In this document: positions 11,615 to 21,155 of the stretch, one piece after another
How positions within the stretch are numbered: position 1 is the first letter of the stretch
How the letters are laid out: the number at the start of each line of letters is the position of its first letter
NCBI RefSeq assembly: GCF_016625195.1
Contig: NZ_JACVUP010000012.1
Span: 124,001 to 188,000 of the forward strand
Source of the DNA: Erwinia sp. S63
GTDB taxonomy: Bacteria > Pseudomonadota > Gammaproteobacteria > Enterobacterales > Enterobacteriaceae
DNA: 64,000 bases
Reading direction: 5' to 3'
Notes under the pieces: generated by a model
Databases searched by the model: none
What the model was told of the DNA's origin: nothing
The model's input: the letters and a program-made list of their open reading frames with translations, nothing else
Translations under genes and position numbers: made by a program

Positions 11615-13117
11615 TTATCGACGACGGCCGCCCATCAAACTTCCCAGCACGCCGCGAATGATCTGGTTGGTCACCTGACGCGCCGCGCTTTTCGCCACGC
11701 TCTGCACCACGCCATCGCGCTTGCCGCCGCGCGGACCGGTGGTGCCAAACAAAATGTCTTTCAGCCCTCCGAGAATGCCGTCATCGACCTCGACATTATT
11801 CCCTTTAGCCTCCGGCGCATTGGCCTGCTGCGGCGCAGCCTGCACGCCTTTTTGCAGCATCTCAAACGCGGATTCGCGATCCACTTCGGTGTCGTATTTA
11901 CCGTATAGCGGGGAGTTGTTGATCAGGCCATTGCGCTCATCCTGCGTCACTGGCCCCATGCGCGAACCGGGCGCAATCACCATCGCGCGCTGCACCATCG
12001 ACGGGCTGCCTTTTTCATCGAGGAAGGAGATCAACGCTTCGCCGGTGCCCAGCGCCTGAATGGCTTCTACGGTATCGAACGCCGGATTGGCGCGCATGGT
12101 TTCGGCGGCACTTTTCACCGCTTTCTGATCTTTCGGTGTAAAGGCGCGCAGGGCGTGCTGCACGCGATTGCCCAACTGGCCGAGCACATTGTCGGGAATA
12201 TCGGAAGGATTCTGCGTGACGAAATAGACGCCAACGCCTTTAGAGCGAATCAGGCGGATCACCTGTTCGACTTTCTCCAGCAGCACTGGCGGCGCATCGG
12301 TAAACAACAGATGTGCCTCATCAAAGAAGAATACCATCTTCGGTTTGTCGAGATCGCCCGCTTCGGGCAATTGTTCGTACAGCTCCGCCAGCAGCCACAG
12401 CAGGCTGGTGGCGTAGAGTTTCGGCATCTGATACAGCTTCTCAGCGGAGAGGATGTTGATGAAGCCTTTGCCTTCGCTGTCACAACGCATCCAGTCACGA
12501 ATATCCAGCATCGGCTCGCCGAAGAAGTGCTCAGCGCCTTGCTGCTCCAGCGCCAGTAAGCCGCGCTGAATCGCCCCCACGGAGGCACTGTTAATGTTGC
12601 CGTACTGCGTCTGGAAGGATTTGGCGTTATCGCCGATGTATTGCGTCATGGCGCGCAGATCTTTGAAATCCAACAGTAACAACCCTTGATCGTCGGCGAT
12701 GCGGAAGATGATTTGCAGCACGCCCGATTGCACCTCATTGAGATTAAGCAAGCGTGCCAGCAACAGCGGACCGAGATCGGAAACCGTGGCGCGCACCGGA
12801 TGGCCTTTCTCGGCAAAAATATCCCACACCATCACCGGATTTTTCTGTGCCTGCCAGTCGGTGACGCCAATCTTCTCCAGCCGCGCCAGCAGCTTTTCCG
12901 AGCCTTCACCAGCGGTCGCCACGCCAGTGAGATCGCCTTTCACATCGGCCATAAACACCGGCACACCGATGTTCGAGAAGGATTCCGCGATCTTTTGCAG
13001 CGTCACGGTTTTACCGGTGCCGGTGGCGCCGGTGATTAAACCGTGGCGGTTCGCCATATTGGAAAGCAGGGATAACTGGATGTCGGGCGTTTGAGCAATC
13101 AGCAACGGGGTGGTCAT
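11615..13117 (-). CDS. yjgR: HerA/FtsK-like ATPase of the DUF853 family (YjgR)
   Basis: Predicted P-loop ATPase of 500 residues related to HerA DNA helicase/translocases; function not established. Walker [15 protein letters not shown] lies at about residues 30-43, and the Walker B region is [13 protein letters not shown] near residue 260. The C-terminus is glycine/arginine rich (GSLMGGRRR). yjgR belongs to the conserved neighbourhood of leuX in enterics, which supports backbone origin. Confidence 0.9.
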   Translation of the reverse strand: MTTPLLIAQTPDIQLSLLSNMANRHGLITGATGTGKTVTLQKIAESFSNIGVPVFMADVKGDLTGVATAGEGSEKLLARLEKIGVTDWQAQKNPVMVWDIFAEKGHPVRATVSDLGPLLLARLLNLNEVQSGVLQIIFRIADDQGLLLLDFKDLRAMTQYIGDNAKSFQTQYGNINSASVGAIQRGLLALEQQGAEHFFGEPMLDIRDWMRCDSEGKGFINILSAEKLYQMPKLYATSLLWLLAELYEQLPEAGDLDKPKMVFFFDEAHLLFTDAPPVLLEKVEQVIRLIRSKGVGVYFVTQNPSDIPDNVLGQLGNRVQHALRAFTPKDQKAVKSAAETMRANPAFDTVEAIQALGTGEALISFLDEKGSPSMVQRAMVIAPGSRMGPVTQDERNGLINNSPLYGKYDTEVDRESAFEMLQKGVQAAPQQANAPEAKGNNVEVDDGILGGLKDILFGTTGPRGGKRDGVVQSVAKSAARQVTNQIIRGVLGSLMGGRRR

Positions 13118-13198
13118 ATTTTTTCACTCGCAGGCAACAGGTTATGCCAGAAAGAATAGCAAGCGATGCGAGGGGAAGGATGAAGATTGTACTGAAAG

Positions 13199-13229
13199 TG
13201 TTGATGGGGGAAGCATTCCCCCATCAACA
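13199..13229 (-). terminator. Long hairpin after the solute-binding protein gene
   Basis: A perfect 14-base inverted repeat (TGTTGATGGGGGAA and its complement) with a three-base loop starts four bases beyond the stop of the 13234-14805 gene. On the minus strand it is followed by CACTTTC, only a short T stretch, so termination is likely but not certain. Confidence 0.6.
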
Positions 13230-13233
13230 GGAT

Positions 13234-14805
13234 TTACTGCTTCTGCACCACATCAAAGAACAGCAAACTCACACCAATCCCTTGCTGCACATGATTGACG
13301 TTATTCCGCACCGCCACCTGCTGCGCGCCCTGTAGCATCACCACAAACGGGGAATTCTGCTGCACGGTGTTTTGCAGATCGGTGTAAAGCGCGCGGCGTT
13401 TGGCGGCATCACTTTCACCCGCTGCTGCACGTGTTTTGGCGCTGAGTTCCGGAATCTCCCAGCCGACACGCCACGCCAATGTTTTTGAGCCGCCCGGCAC
13501 GTTGTAAGCAAAGGCGCTGGCATTGGTATTCGGGTCAACGTAATCCGCGCCCCAGTAGATAAAGATCGACTGGAAATCGCGGCCTCGCATCTTGCTCCAC
13601 AGCTCGGATTCCGCCACCGGCTGCAACTCAATCTGTACATCCGCTTTGGCAAAGCTGGCCTGCAGCGCCTGCGCGACATCGATGTACGGCGGTTGGTTGA
13701 TCACCGTCAGCGCAAACTTGCTGCCCGGTTTAATCCCGCCTTTGGCCAAAATCGCTTTGGCCTTCGCCACATCGTAGTGGAACGGTTGGTCCTCCAGCGC
13801 GCCATCAAAGCCCTGCGGCAGGAAACTCTGATGAATGCGGTACTGACCTTTCAGCAAATCTTTTGAGATGGACTGATAATCCACCAACCAGCGCGCCGCT
13901 TCCCACAGGGCCGGATTACCCAGTGCGGGCTGCGCTTTGTTCTGTGTATTAAAGCCAAGGTAATACACCAGGCTCGAAGGGAAAGCCGCAATGTGCAGGT
14001 TCTTATCGCTCTTTAGCGCATCGATTTGATCGGGGCCGAGCTGATAAGCGACATCGACATCGCCTTGTTGGATCAGCAGGCGACGCGCACCGGCATCGGC
14101 CACGCCTTTCAACAAAATCCGCTTCAGGTGTGGCTGCGGATTAGCTTGCGGGTTGGCGCTCAGCACCAGCGCCTGCTGTGGCACATACTGCTGAATCGTA
14201 AACGCGCCGCTGCCTGCGGTGTTGGTGTGCAGCCAGCCATTGCCGAGATCGTTATTCACCGCATGCTGCTGCACGGTTTTACTGTCCACCACCGAGGCCA
14301 CCGGCGCAGTAAGCAGGCGCAGCGCCAAATCCTGACCGATCTGCGCGGGCCACTGTATTTCCAGCTGATGATCATTCAGCACCTTAAACTGGCTGGCAAT
14401 GTTCTCGTTGGTCCAGCCAAACTCGGCGAGAATAAAAGAGGGTGCTTTGTTCAACTGCACAGCACGCGTCAGTGAGAAAATCACATCCTGCGGCGTCACC
14501 GCATTGCCGCTGGAGAAGCGGGCTCCCGGTTTAAGGTTAAACACCAGACTGTGCGGCGTACTGCCACTTTGCCAGGATGTCGCCAGCAGCGGTGCCAGTT
14601 TCTGCGGCGTATCGCGGTCGGCTTGTACCAGCGTCTGGTAGATGTTGCGCTGCACGCTGTTGCTGACCGTTTCAAAGCTTTCCGCGGGGTCGAAGCTGAT
14701 AATGCCATCCAGCGGCACGGCAACCACCAGCGTGTCTTTCGGTGTCGCAGCCTGCAAGGCAAATGCACTACTCCATAAAGTGACCAACAAAATCAATGCA
14801 CGCAT
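13234..14805 (-). CDS. ABC-type oligopeptide/dipeptide periplasmic binding protein
   Basis: SBP_bac_5 family protein of 523 residues. A Sec signal peptide ends near residue 20 (ALQA/ATPKD). The mature part starts DTLVVAVPLDGIISFDPA and contains the typical segment VFNLKPGARFSSGNAVTPQDVIFSL of this family, with YLGFNTQ later. Members deliver peptides, nickel or other small solutes to an ABC permease. No permease or ATPase gene is adjacent, so it is an orphan here and the substrate is unknown. A good RBS (AGGA) precedes ATG 14805. Confidence 0.82.
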   Translation of the reverse strand: MRALILLVTLWSSAFALQAATPKDTLVVAVPLDGIISFDPAESFETVSNSVQRNIYQTLVQADRDTPQKLAPLLATSWQSGSTPHSLVFNLKPGARFSSGNAVTPQDVIFSLTRAVQLNKAPSFILAEFGWTNENIASQFKVLNDHQLEIQWPAQIGQDLALRLLTAPVASVVDSKTVQQHAVNNDLGNGWLHTNTAGSGAFTIQQYVPQQALVLSANPQANPQPHLKRILLKGVADAGARRLLIQQGDVDVAYQLGPDQIDALKSDKNLHIAAFPSSLVYYLGFNTQNKAQPALGNPALWEAARWLVDYQSISKDLLKGQYRIHQSFLPQGFDGALEDQPFHYDVAKAKAILAKGGIKPGSKFALTVINQPPYIDVAQALQASFAKADVQIELQPVAESELWSKMRGRDFQSIFIYWGADYVDPNTNASAFAYNVPGGSKTLAWRVGWEIPELSAKTRAAAGESDAAKRRALYTDLQNTVQQNSPFVVMLQGAQQVAVRNNVNHVQQGIGVSLLFFDVVQKQ

Positions 14806-15338
14806 TTATTATTTTCCTGAGTGATAGATTAATCGACTCTATCGCTGCCGCCGCTCAGGCAAAATGCCGGTTTGTTCTGAGCTGTGCCGGAAATTAACAA
14901 ATGATAACATTCGGCGATTATTTCACTTATTTTGTGCGCCGCCTGTCATTTCCAGGAAATAGATCGTTCATGTACTGGTCAATTAAGTAAATAAGATGTT
15001 ATTAATGAGAATAATTCTCTTGTATGGAAGTATGATTTATTTTTATCGATTGAATTGAGCGATAATTTCATTGCGCGATCAATTTTGGTCATTTGCCCAT
15101 CCTGAATTGCTAAAAACACAGCAATTGTACGGTTAAAAGTCCAATTCACCCCTCGAAAGCCCTTTACCTGCCCTTAACCTAAATTCAACATCATGATGGT
15201 TTCTCATCAAAACACATCCTAACATTGATTCTTACATTCAGAAATATCTATATCCCTAAGATTGCCAGGTTATTTACCGATTTATAAAGCCATTAACAAA
15301 AATAATTATCTTTCTTAGCAAGTGAGAGTCGTCGCGCC
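14806..15338. other. 533-base AT-rich intergenic region
   Basis: No gene is visible. It separates the minus-strand binding-protein gene from the plus-strand dehydrogenase operon, so it should hold promoters for both. A Fur-box-like palindrome lies at 15006-15020. The base composition is clearly more AT-rich than the flanking genes. Confidence 0.6.
15006..15020. promoter_or_regulatory. Candidate Fur box
   Basis: TGAGAATAATTCTCT is a 7-1-7 inverted repeat with one mismatch in symmetry and matches 11 of 14 defined positions of the Fur 7-1-7 consensus (TGATAAT-N-ATTATCA). It lies about 320 bases upstream of the dehydrogenase operon; whether a promoter is adjacent is not clear. Confidence 0.35.
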
Positions 15339-16070
15339 ATGCTTCTAAATAAACCGACCACCAGACGTAAGTTTTTGCTTGGGTCGTTATTGGCTTTGCC
15401 ATTAAGCGACCTGGTATTTAAGGGATTAACTGCGGCGCAAGCTGCGGAAATGGCAGCACCGGAACTCGCCGATTACAAACCGATCTTTTTCAGCGCTGAG
15501 GAGTGGCAGTTTATTCTGGCCGCGACCGATCGTCTGATTCCGGCCGGTGGTAAGGGCAAAGCGCCAGGTGCACTGGAAACCAACGTGCCGATCTTTATCG
15601 ATCAGCAACTCCATAGCCCTGAGTTCGGCGGCGAAATTTACATGCAGGGTCCGTTCGACGTGCACGCGCCAGCGACCATGGGTTATCAGATCCCTTACAC
15701 CCCGCAAGAGATGTATCGCACGGGCATCAAGCTGGTGGAACAGTGGACGCAGAGCACCTACAAAAAATCCTTCCATGAGCTGACGCTGGAAGAGAAAGAC
15801 GCGGTGCTGACGAAGGTCAACAAAAATGACGGTATCGATTTCCCGGCACTGGGTGAACCGAACCTGAAAGCCTCGCAGTTCTTTGGTCAGTTACTGGCAG
15901 ATACCAAACACGGCTACCTCGCCGATCCGATGTACGGCGGCAATAAGGGCATGAAAGCCTGGATTGCGATTGGCTTCCCAGGCGCACGCGCCAGCTTCAC
16001 CGAATGGGTGAAACAGCACAACGTGCCGTACCCGCTGGGACCGGTCAGCCTCTTGGGTGAGCGCGCATAA
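15339..16070 (+). CDS. Gluconate 2-dehydrogenase-type small (gamma) subunit, Tat signal
   Basis: Subunit 3 of a membrane-bound, periplasm-facing dehydrogenase (Gluconate_2-dh3 family), 243 residues. A twin-arginine signal is visible at residues 8-15 (TTRRKFLLG) followed by a hydrophobic stretch and AQA, so the folded subunit is probably exported by Tat, perhaps carrying the flavoprotein with it. The conserved block FILAATDRLIPAGG follows. It is the first gene of a three-gene operon; spacing to the next gene is 39 bases. Substrate (gluconate, 2-ketogluconate or another polyol/aldonic acid) cannot be told from sequence alone. Confidence 0.88.
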   Translation: MLLNKPTTRRKFLLGSLLALPLSDLVFKGLTAAQAAEMAAPELADYKPIFFSAEEWQFILAATDRLIPAGGKGKAPGALETNVPIFIDQQLHSPEFGGEIYMQGPFDVHAPATMGYQIPYTPQEMYRTGIKLVEQWTQSTYKKSFHELTLEEKDAVLTKVNKNDGIDFPALGEPNLKASQFFGQLLADTKHGYLADPMYGGNKGMKAWIAIGFPGARASFTEWVKQHNVPYPLGPVSLLGERA

Positions 16071-16109
16071 GCCGACACCCCCGTATTTGGTATGTGAGAC
16101 AGGATTAAC

Positions 16110-17879
16110 ATGGCACAGATTACAAAGAAAGAAGTCGACGTCGTCGTTTGCGGCCTCGGCTGGGCCGGCTCGTTGATGAGTATCGAACTGGCATTGGCCG
16201 GGCTGGAAGTGCGCGCGTTAGAGCGCGGCGGCGAGCGTGATTACCCGGATTTTGCTTACCCGAAACCGGCTGATGAATACGCTTATAACGTGCGTAACAA
16301 AGTGTTCGCTACGCCGAAAGAAGTGGCGGTCACCGTGCGTTACAACATGAGCCAGACCGCACTGCCAACCCGTAAATGGGGCGCATTTGCACCGGGTACC
16401 GGTGTCGGCGGCGCAGGCATGCACTGGACGGCGGTACTGATTCGTCCAACGCCAACCGATATCAAACTGAAAACTTACGTCGATCAGGCCTACAAGCCGG
16501 GTGTGCTGCAGGACGATATGCGCGTGATGGACTTCCCGTTCACCTGGGAAGAGATCGAGCCGTATTACTACAAGTTTGAGCTGATTTGCGGTCAGTCGGG
16601 TAACACCGGCAACCTGCGCGGTCAGATTCTGGAAGGCGGCGACCCGTTTGAAGGGCCACGTTCTGAACCCTATCCGCTGCCTGCGCTGGAAGACACGCTG
16701 AACAACGTGATGTTCAAAGAAGCGGCCACCAAGCTGGGCTATCACCCGTTCCCGAACCCGTCTGCGTGCGTATCTCGCGCGTGGAAAAATCCGTACGGCA
16801 ACCAGATCGCGCCTTGTAACTATTGCGGTTACTGCTCGAAATATCCGTGCCTGAACTACTCCAAAGCCTCACCGCAAACTGCTGTGATGGATGCACTGAA
16901 GCGTCTGCCGAACTTCTCTTACGAAGTGCATGCGGAAGTGTACAAAGTGGTGCTGCACGATGATGGTAAAACGGCGAAGGGCGTTCTCTACTTCGATGCA
17001 GACGGCAACGAAGTGTTCCAGCCAGCCAAAATCGTGGTGCTGTCCAGCTTCCAGTTGTACAACGTGCGTCTGATGCTGCTGTCCGGGATCGGCAAGCCGT
17101 ACAACCCAATCACCGAAGAAGGTGTGGTAGGCCGTAACTATGCGTTCCTGTCCAACGGCGGCGCGACCCTGTTCTTCAAAGACAAGAACTTTAACTCCTA
17201 CGCCACCGCAGGCGCCACCGGCCAGATGTTCAACGACATCTCACCAGGCAACTTCGACGGTCCAGGCCTTGGCATCCTCGGCGGCGCGAAGATCCACAGC
17301 TCGCAAGCCACCGGTACGCCAATGGCCGCTGCACTGCCAAAAGGCACGCCAGCCTGGGGCATGGGTTACAAAGAGGGTCTGGAAGAGTGGTACAACCATT
17401 CCATGAAGATCAGCATTACGACAACTTGCCAGTCGTATCGCGATATCTATCTGGATCTGGATCCGCACTACACCGACCATCGCGGCCAGCCGCTGTTGCG
17501 TATGACGTTCAACTGGAAAGAGAACGAACTTAAGCTGCAACAGCATCTGAAAGGCATCGTTGGCGATATCGCGAAAGAGCTGAACCCAGACAGCATGAGC
17601 ATGAGCTTCCTGCCGATGGGCGCGGACTTTGACCTTACCAAATACGTCTCTACGCACAACGTGGGCGGCGCGGTGATGGGCGATAACCCAAGAACTTCTG
17701 CGCTGAACAAGTACCTGCAGAGCTGGGATGTGCATAACGTGTTTGTACCGGGCGGTAACGCCTTCCCGCAAAACTTCCAGGCGAACCCGACCGATACCAT
17801 CGGTGCGATTACCCTGATGGCGGCGCAGGCGATCAAAGAACACTATCTGAAAAACCCAGGTCCATTGGTACAGGCATAA
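16110..17879 (+). CDS. GMC-family FAD dehydrogenase large subunit (gluconate 2-dehydrogenase type)
   Basis: Catalytic flavoprotein of 589 residues. The FAD-binding Rossmann motif is VVVCGLGWAGS at about residues 11-21, a second contact region is GTGVGGAGMHWTAV near residue 95, and the GMC C-terminal region with the conserved His lies at THNVGGAVMGD and GNAFPQNFQANPTDTIGA. A Cys-rich stretch (CNYCGYCSKYPCLNY) near residue 240 is typical of this subfamily. It would oxidise a sugar acid in the periplasm and pass electrons to the cytochrome subunit encoded next. It has no signal of its own, consistent with Tat co-export with the small subunit. Confidence 0.9.
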   Translation: MAQITKKEVDVVVCGLGWAGSLMSIELALAGLEVRALERGGERDYPDFAYPKPADEYAYNVRNKVFATPKEVAVTVRYNMSQTALPTRKWGAFAPGTGVGGAGMHWTAVLIRPTPTDIKLKTYVDQAYKPGVLQDDMRVMDFPFTWEEIEPYYYKFELICGQSGNTGNLRGQILEGGDPFEGPRSEPYPLPALEDTLNNVMFKEAATKLGYHPFPNPSACVSRAWKNPYGNQIAPCNYCGYCSKYPCLNYSKASPQTAVMDALKRLPNFSYEVHAEVYKVVLHDDGKTAKGVLYFDADGNEVFQPAKIVVLSSFQLYNVRLMLLSGIGKPYNPITEEGVVGRNYAFLSNGGATLFFKDKNFNSYATAGATGQMFNDISPGNFDGPGLGILGGAKIHSSQATGTPMAAALPKGTPAWGMGYKEGLEEWYNHSMKISITTTCQSYRDIYLDLDPHYTDHRGQPLLRMTFNWKENELKLQQHLKGIVGDIAKELNPDSMSMSFLPMGADFDLTKYVSTHNVGGAVMGDNPRTSALNKYLQSWDVHNVFVPGGNAFPQNFQANPTDTIGAITLMAAQAIKEHYLKNPGPLVQA

Positions 17880-17883
17880 GCAC

Positions 17884-19140
17884 ATGAAATTAAAATCATT
17901 GTTAATCGCTAACGCCGTGCTGCTGGGAAGCTTTGCGGTACAGGCTCATGCGGAAGATGAAGCCGCGCTGATCAAGCAGGGTGAATATCTGTCTCGTCTT
18001 GGCGACTGTATGGCGTGCCATACCGTGTCGGGCAAAGCGGATTATGCGGGTGGTCTGGCGATTGAGTCGAATCTCGGCACTATCTTCTCCACCAACATCA
18101 CGCCGGACAAAGAGCACGGCATCGGCAACTACAGCGAGCAGCAGTTCTCTGATGCGGTGCGCAAAGGCGTGCTGCCGGATGGTTCACGCCTTTACCCGGC
18201 CATGCCATACCCGGATTACGCCAAAATCAGTGATGAAGACATGCACGCGCTGTATGTCTACTTCATGAAAGGCGTGAAGCCGAGCAGCGAGCAGCCGGAA
18301 GAGACCAAACTGAGCTTCCCGTTCAGCCAGCGCTGGGGCATGCGCTTCTGGAACTGGGCATTCACCTCTGATAAGCCGTTCCAGCCGATTGGCGGCGCGT
18401 CTGAAGAAGTGAATCGCGGTGCGTACATCGTGGAAAGTCTCGGTCACTGCGGCTCTTGCCATACGCCGCGCGGCCTCGGCATGAACGAGAAAGCGCTGGA
18501 CAGCGGTGACGACAAGTTCCTCGCCGGTGGCAGCCTGAACAACTGGGATGTGCCGTCGCTGCGTGGCTTACCGCGCTGGAGCGAGCAGGAGATCGTCGAT
18601 TACCTGCAAACCGGTCGCAACGACAAAGCGGCAGTGGGCGGAGAGATGAAGTCAGTGATTGAGCACTCCAGCTCGCACATGACCGATGCCGACCTGAAAG
18701 CCATTGCCTCGTACCTGAAATTTATCGGGGGCAACCCACCGCTGCAGGCGTACAACGTGCAGAAGCAGCAGGCAACGGAAGCGAAACTGACCGCAGCGAA
18801 AAATCTGTCGGAAGGTGAGCGTCTGTACATCGATAACTGCGGTGCCTGTCACTTTGTGACCGGCAAAGGCGCGCCGGGGATCTTCCCAGAGCTGGATCAG
18901 GCCACGATTGTGAATGCCAACGATCCTACCGGCTTGATCCACACCATTCTTGCCGGTGCGCAGCAGCCATCGACCGAGAAAGCGCCGTCCACGCTGGCGA
19001 TGCCGGGCTTTGGCAAACGTCTGACGGATGATGAAGTGGCGCAGCTGGCGACCTTTATTCGTCAGGGCTGGAGCAACAATGCCCCAGCGGTGACCAAAGA
19101 TCAGGTCGCTGATGTGCGCAAGACGTTGAAAGCAGAATAA
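17884..19140 (+). CDS. Tri-haem cytochrome c subunit of the dehydrogenase
   Basis: 418-residue periplasmic cytochrome c. A Sec signal peptide ends at AHA (residue 23). Three haem-attachment CXXCH motifs are present: CMACH at 42-46, CGSCH near 192 and CGACH near 318. Such subunits take electrons from the GMC flavoprotein and hand them to ubiquinone in the membrane. It begins four bases after the large-subunit stop and is the last gene of the operon, which ends in a strong hairpin. Confidence 0.92.
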   Translation: MKLKSLLIANAVLLGSFAVQAHAEDEAALIKQGEYLSRLGDCMACHTVSGKADYAGGLAIESNLGTIFSTNITPDKEHGIGNYSEQQFSDAVRKGVLPDGSRLYPAMPYPDYAKISDEDMHALYVYFMKGVKPSSEQPEETKLSFPFSQRWGMRFWNWAFTSDKPFQPIGGASEEVNRGAYIVESLGHCGSCHTPRGLGMNEKALDSGDDKFLAGGSLNNWDVPSLRGLPRWSEQEIVDYLQTGRNDKAAVGGEMKSVIEHSSSHMTDADLKAIASYLKFIGGNPPLQAYNVQKQQATEAKLTAAKNLSEGERLYIDNCGACHFVTGKGAPGIFPELDQATIVNANDPTGLIHTILAGAQQPSTEKAPSTLAMPGFGKRLTDDEVAQLATFIRQGWSNNAPAVTKDQVADVRKTLKAE

Positions 19141-19145
19141 TTAGG

Positions 19146-19165
19146 GTGCGGCCTTCGGGCCGCAC
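19146..19165 (+). terminator. Terminator of the dehydrogenase operon
   Basis: GTGCGGCC, UUCG-type tetraloop, GGCCGCAC, then CTCTCTTT. Located in the convergent gap with marC, whose stop begins at 19171. Confidence 0.75.
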
Positions 19166-19170
19166 TCTCT

Positions 19171-19848
19171 TTAATGAAAAGTCCGTACCACTTCTAACAC
19201 GCCGTTAATCAAAAACTGCACGCCCATACACACCAGCAAGAAGCCCATCAACCGCGAAATTGCCTCAATCCCGCCTTTCCCGACCAGCTTCATGATGGCG
19301 CCCGAACTGCGCAGCGAAATCCACAAAATCACAGCGACCGATAAAAATGTCAGCACCGGCGCCACGTTCACCACCCAGTTGGGAAAATCGACGCCTGCTT
19401 TTACAGTGGAAGCCGAACTGATGATCATCGCAATAGTGCCCGGACCGGCCGTGCTGGGCATCGCCAGCGGCACGAAGGCGATATTCACCGATTCACGATT
19501 CGCATCGGTGGCGTCGATTTCATCCTGTTTATGCCGGGCTTCAACGGAGTGACCAACGGGTTTCGCCGGAAACAGCATGCGAAAACCGATAAAGGCGACG
19601 ATCAATCCCCCTGCCATACGCAGGCCAGGGATCGAGATGCCGAAGGTGTGCAGCACCGCATTCCCGGCGTACCACGCCACCATCATAATCAGGAACACGT
19701 AGATCGAAGCCTGCATGGCCTGGCGATTGCGTTCCTGGAAATTCATGTCTCCCGCAAGACCGAGAAACAGCGCCACCGTGGTCAGCGGGTTGGCCAGCGG
19801 CAACAGCACCACCAATCCCAGCCCGATGGCTTTAAACAGTTCCAGCAT
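19171..19848 (-). CDS. marC: MarC-family inner-membrane protein
   Basis: 225-residue integral membrane protein of the UPF0056/MarC family. It matches E. coli MarC from the first residues ([20 protein letters not shown]) to the end, including [17 protein letters not shown]; about six hydrophobic segments are visible. An upstream in-frame start (19866) is rejected because the homology begins at ATG 19848, which has a GGGG RBS. The name is historical: its role in multiple antibiotic resistance was not upheld and the transported molecule is unknown. Here it is not next to marRAB. Confidence 0.9.
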   Translation of the reverse strand: MLELFKAIGLGLVVLLPLANPLTTVALFLGLAGDMNFQERNRQAMQASIYVFLIMMVAWYAGNAVLHTFGISIPGLRMAGGLIVAFIGFRMLFPAKPVGHSVEARHKQDEIDATDANRESVNIAFVPLAMPSTAGPGTIAMIISSASTVKAGVDFPNWVVNVAPVLTFLSVAVILWISLRSSGAIMKLVGKGGIEAISRLMGFLLVCMGVQFLINGVLEVVRTFH

Positions 19849-19930
19849 GGTTTTCCCCGAGTTCAAATGGCACCGCGACGCACCGTAAAAGCGCGTCGCG
19901 GCGCGATTTAGCGCGCTTGTGCAAAATGCA

Positions 19931-20566
19931 TCAATGTTTTGGCGTTTCTAACGCTTCCAGCAACTCCGGGAAGAAATCTTCCAGCAGCTCGGGCGTCATC
20001 AGCTCAGGGTAGCTTATCAGGTGTTCGCGAATGCGTTCATTGACGTCGGGCAGCAAACGCTGTGCAGCTTCGTTGGCGGTGATTTTCTTCTGCTTCATCA
20101 AACGCAGCACGTCATCCGGTAGGTTGTCCTCATCTTCGACTTCATCCACGCCTTCCAAATCGTCCAGCTCATCCAGCATATCCATTAAGGCTTCGATCTG
20201 CGGGGTGCGAGACTGATATTCAGACGGGTTTTCGTTTTCCAGATAGCGCAGCAGGGCACGCACAGGCGAACCATCGGGTTCTGCTGGAGGTTCGCTGGCA
20301 AACCAGTTCAGGAGATCGTGCTGCGTCACCTGATGGACGTGATAGCCGTTATCGACCAGCTCATCGGCGAGGATGTCGGCAGTATCGTGCTCAATCAGGC
20401 AAATGTGGGTGCGATTAGGCGTGAACTGCTCCAGCCACTGGTAAATCTCTTCAATGACGCTGTCGTCGTAGCTGAAGTGGTGGCTAAGATAGCTGTCATC
20501 CTGCTGGTGAACGCTGATGTGAATCAGGTCGGGATCGAAGTAAATCGCAATATTGATGCCTTTCAT
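19931..20566 (-). CDS. Acidic protein of unknown function
   Basis: 211-residue cytoplasmic protein that I do not recognise. It has no signal or membrane segment. Residues about 125-150 are extremely acidic ([18 protein letters not shown]), and the C-terminus is also acidic. The first 90 residues ([14 protein letters not shown] ... [17 protein letters not shown]) vaguely recall the RNase H-like N-terminal domain of IS110-type transposases, without the rest of such an enzyme; this is a weak impression only. It has AGGA upstream of ATG 20566 and stands alone between marC and the AhpD-like gene. Confidence 0.75.
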   Translation of the reverse strand: MKGINIAIYFDPDLIHISVHQQDDSYLSHHFSYDDSVIEEIYQWLEQFTPNRTHICLIEHDTADILADELVDNGYHVHQVTQHDLLNWFASEPPAEPDGSPVRALLRYLENENPSEYQSRTPQIEALMDMLDELDDLEGVDEVEDEDNLPDDVLRLMKQKKITANEAAQRLLPDVNERIREHLISYPELMTPELLEDFFPELLEALETPKH

Positions 20567-20661
20567 GCGCGCTGTCCTGTGTGGTGCAAAATCTCACTAT
20601 AGCGTCAGGCAGCGCAGATGAACATGACATCGCCAGCAGCACGCGCTACTGGCGGTAAAAA

Positions 20662-21141
20662 TTAACGCAAATCAGCACGATCCAGGCCGTAAGCACTGTC
20701 CAGAGCACCCGGTGCCATCTGCGACAAAATCATCAGGCGGTTCCAGGTATTGATGGCAGCAATCTTGAAGGTCAGCTCACTGATTTCGCCTTCAGAGAAG
20801 TGTTCACGCACTTCACCGTACAGCGCTTCATCCACGCCGTGTTCACCAATACGGGTCAGCGCTTCGGTCAGGGCAAAAGCGACTTTCTCACGTGCGCTGA
20901 ACAGCGGAGATTCCCGCCAGATAGAAACGTGATGCAAACGCAGTTCGCGCTCGCCATCAATTTTCGCCTGCTTCACATGCATATCGAGGCAGAAGGCACA
21001 GTGGTTGAGCTGCGAAGCACGTATATCGATCAAGTGTTTCAGTGACTTCTCCAGTGCGGTGTTCGCCACGGTGTTTGAGAAATCGGACATGGATTTGGCC
21101 AGTGCTGGCGCGGTTTTAAAATGGTTAACGCGTGAAGTCAT
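20662..21141 (-). CDS. AhpD-like / carboxymuconolactone decarboxylase family protein
   Basis: 159-residue protein of the alkylhydroperoxidase AhpD-core family. The redox motif CAFCLDMH (CxxC followed by His) is intact and lies near residue 47, typical of peroxidase-like members. The ATG at 21141 is preferred to an in-frame TTG at 21159 because GAGGA lies seven bases upstream. It follows the AzoR-like gene by 14 bases in the same direction and faces a MocR-type regulator further upstream, suggesting a small redox-stress unit. Precise substrate unknown. Confidence 0.85.
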   Translation of the reverse strand: MTSRVNHFKTAPALAKSMSDFSNTVANTALEKSLKHLIDIRASQLNHCAFCLDMHVKQAKIDGERELRLHHVSIWRESPLFSAREKVAFALTEALTRIGEHGVDEALYGEVREHFSEGEISELTFKIAAINTWNRLMILSQMAPGALDSAYGLDRADLR

Positions 21142-21155
21142 GATGTTTTCCTCAT

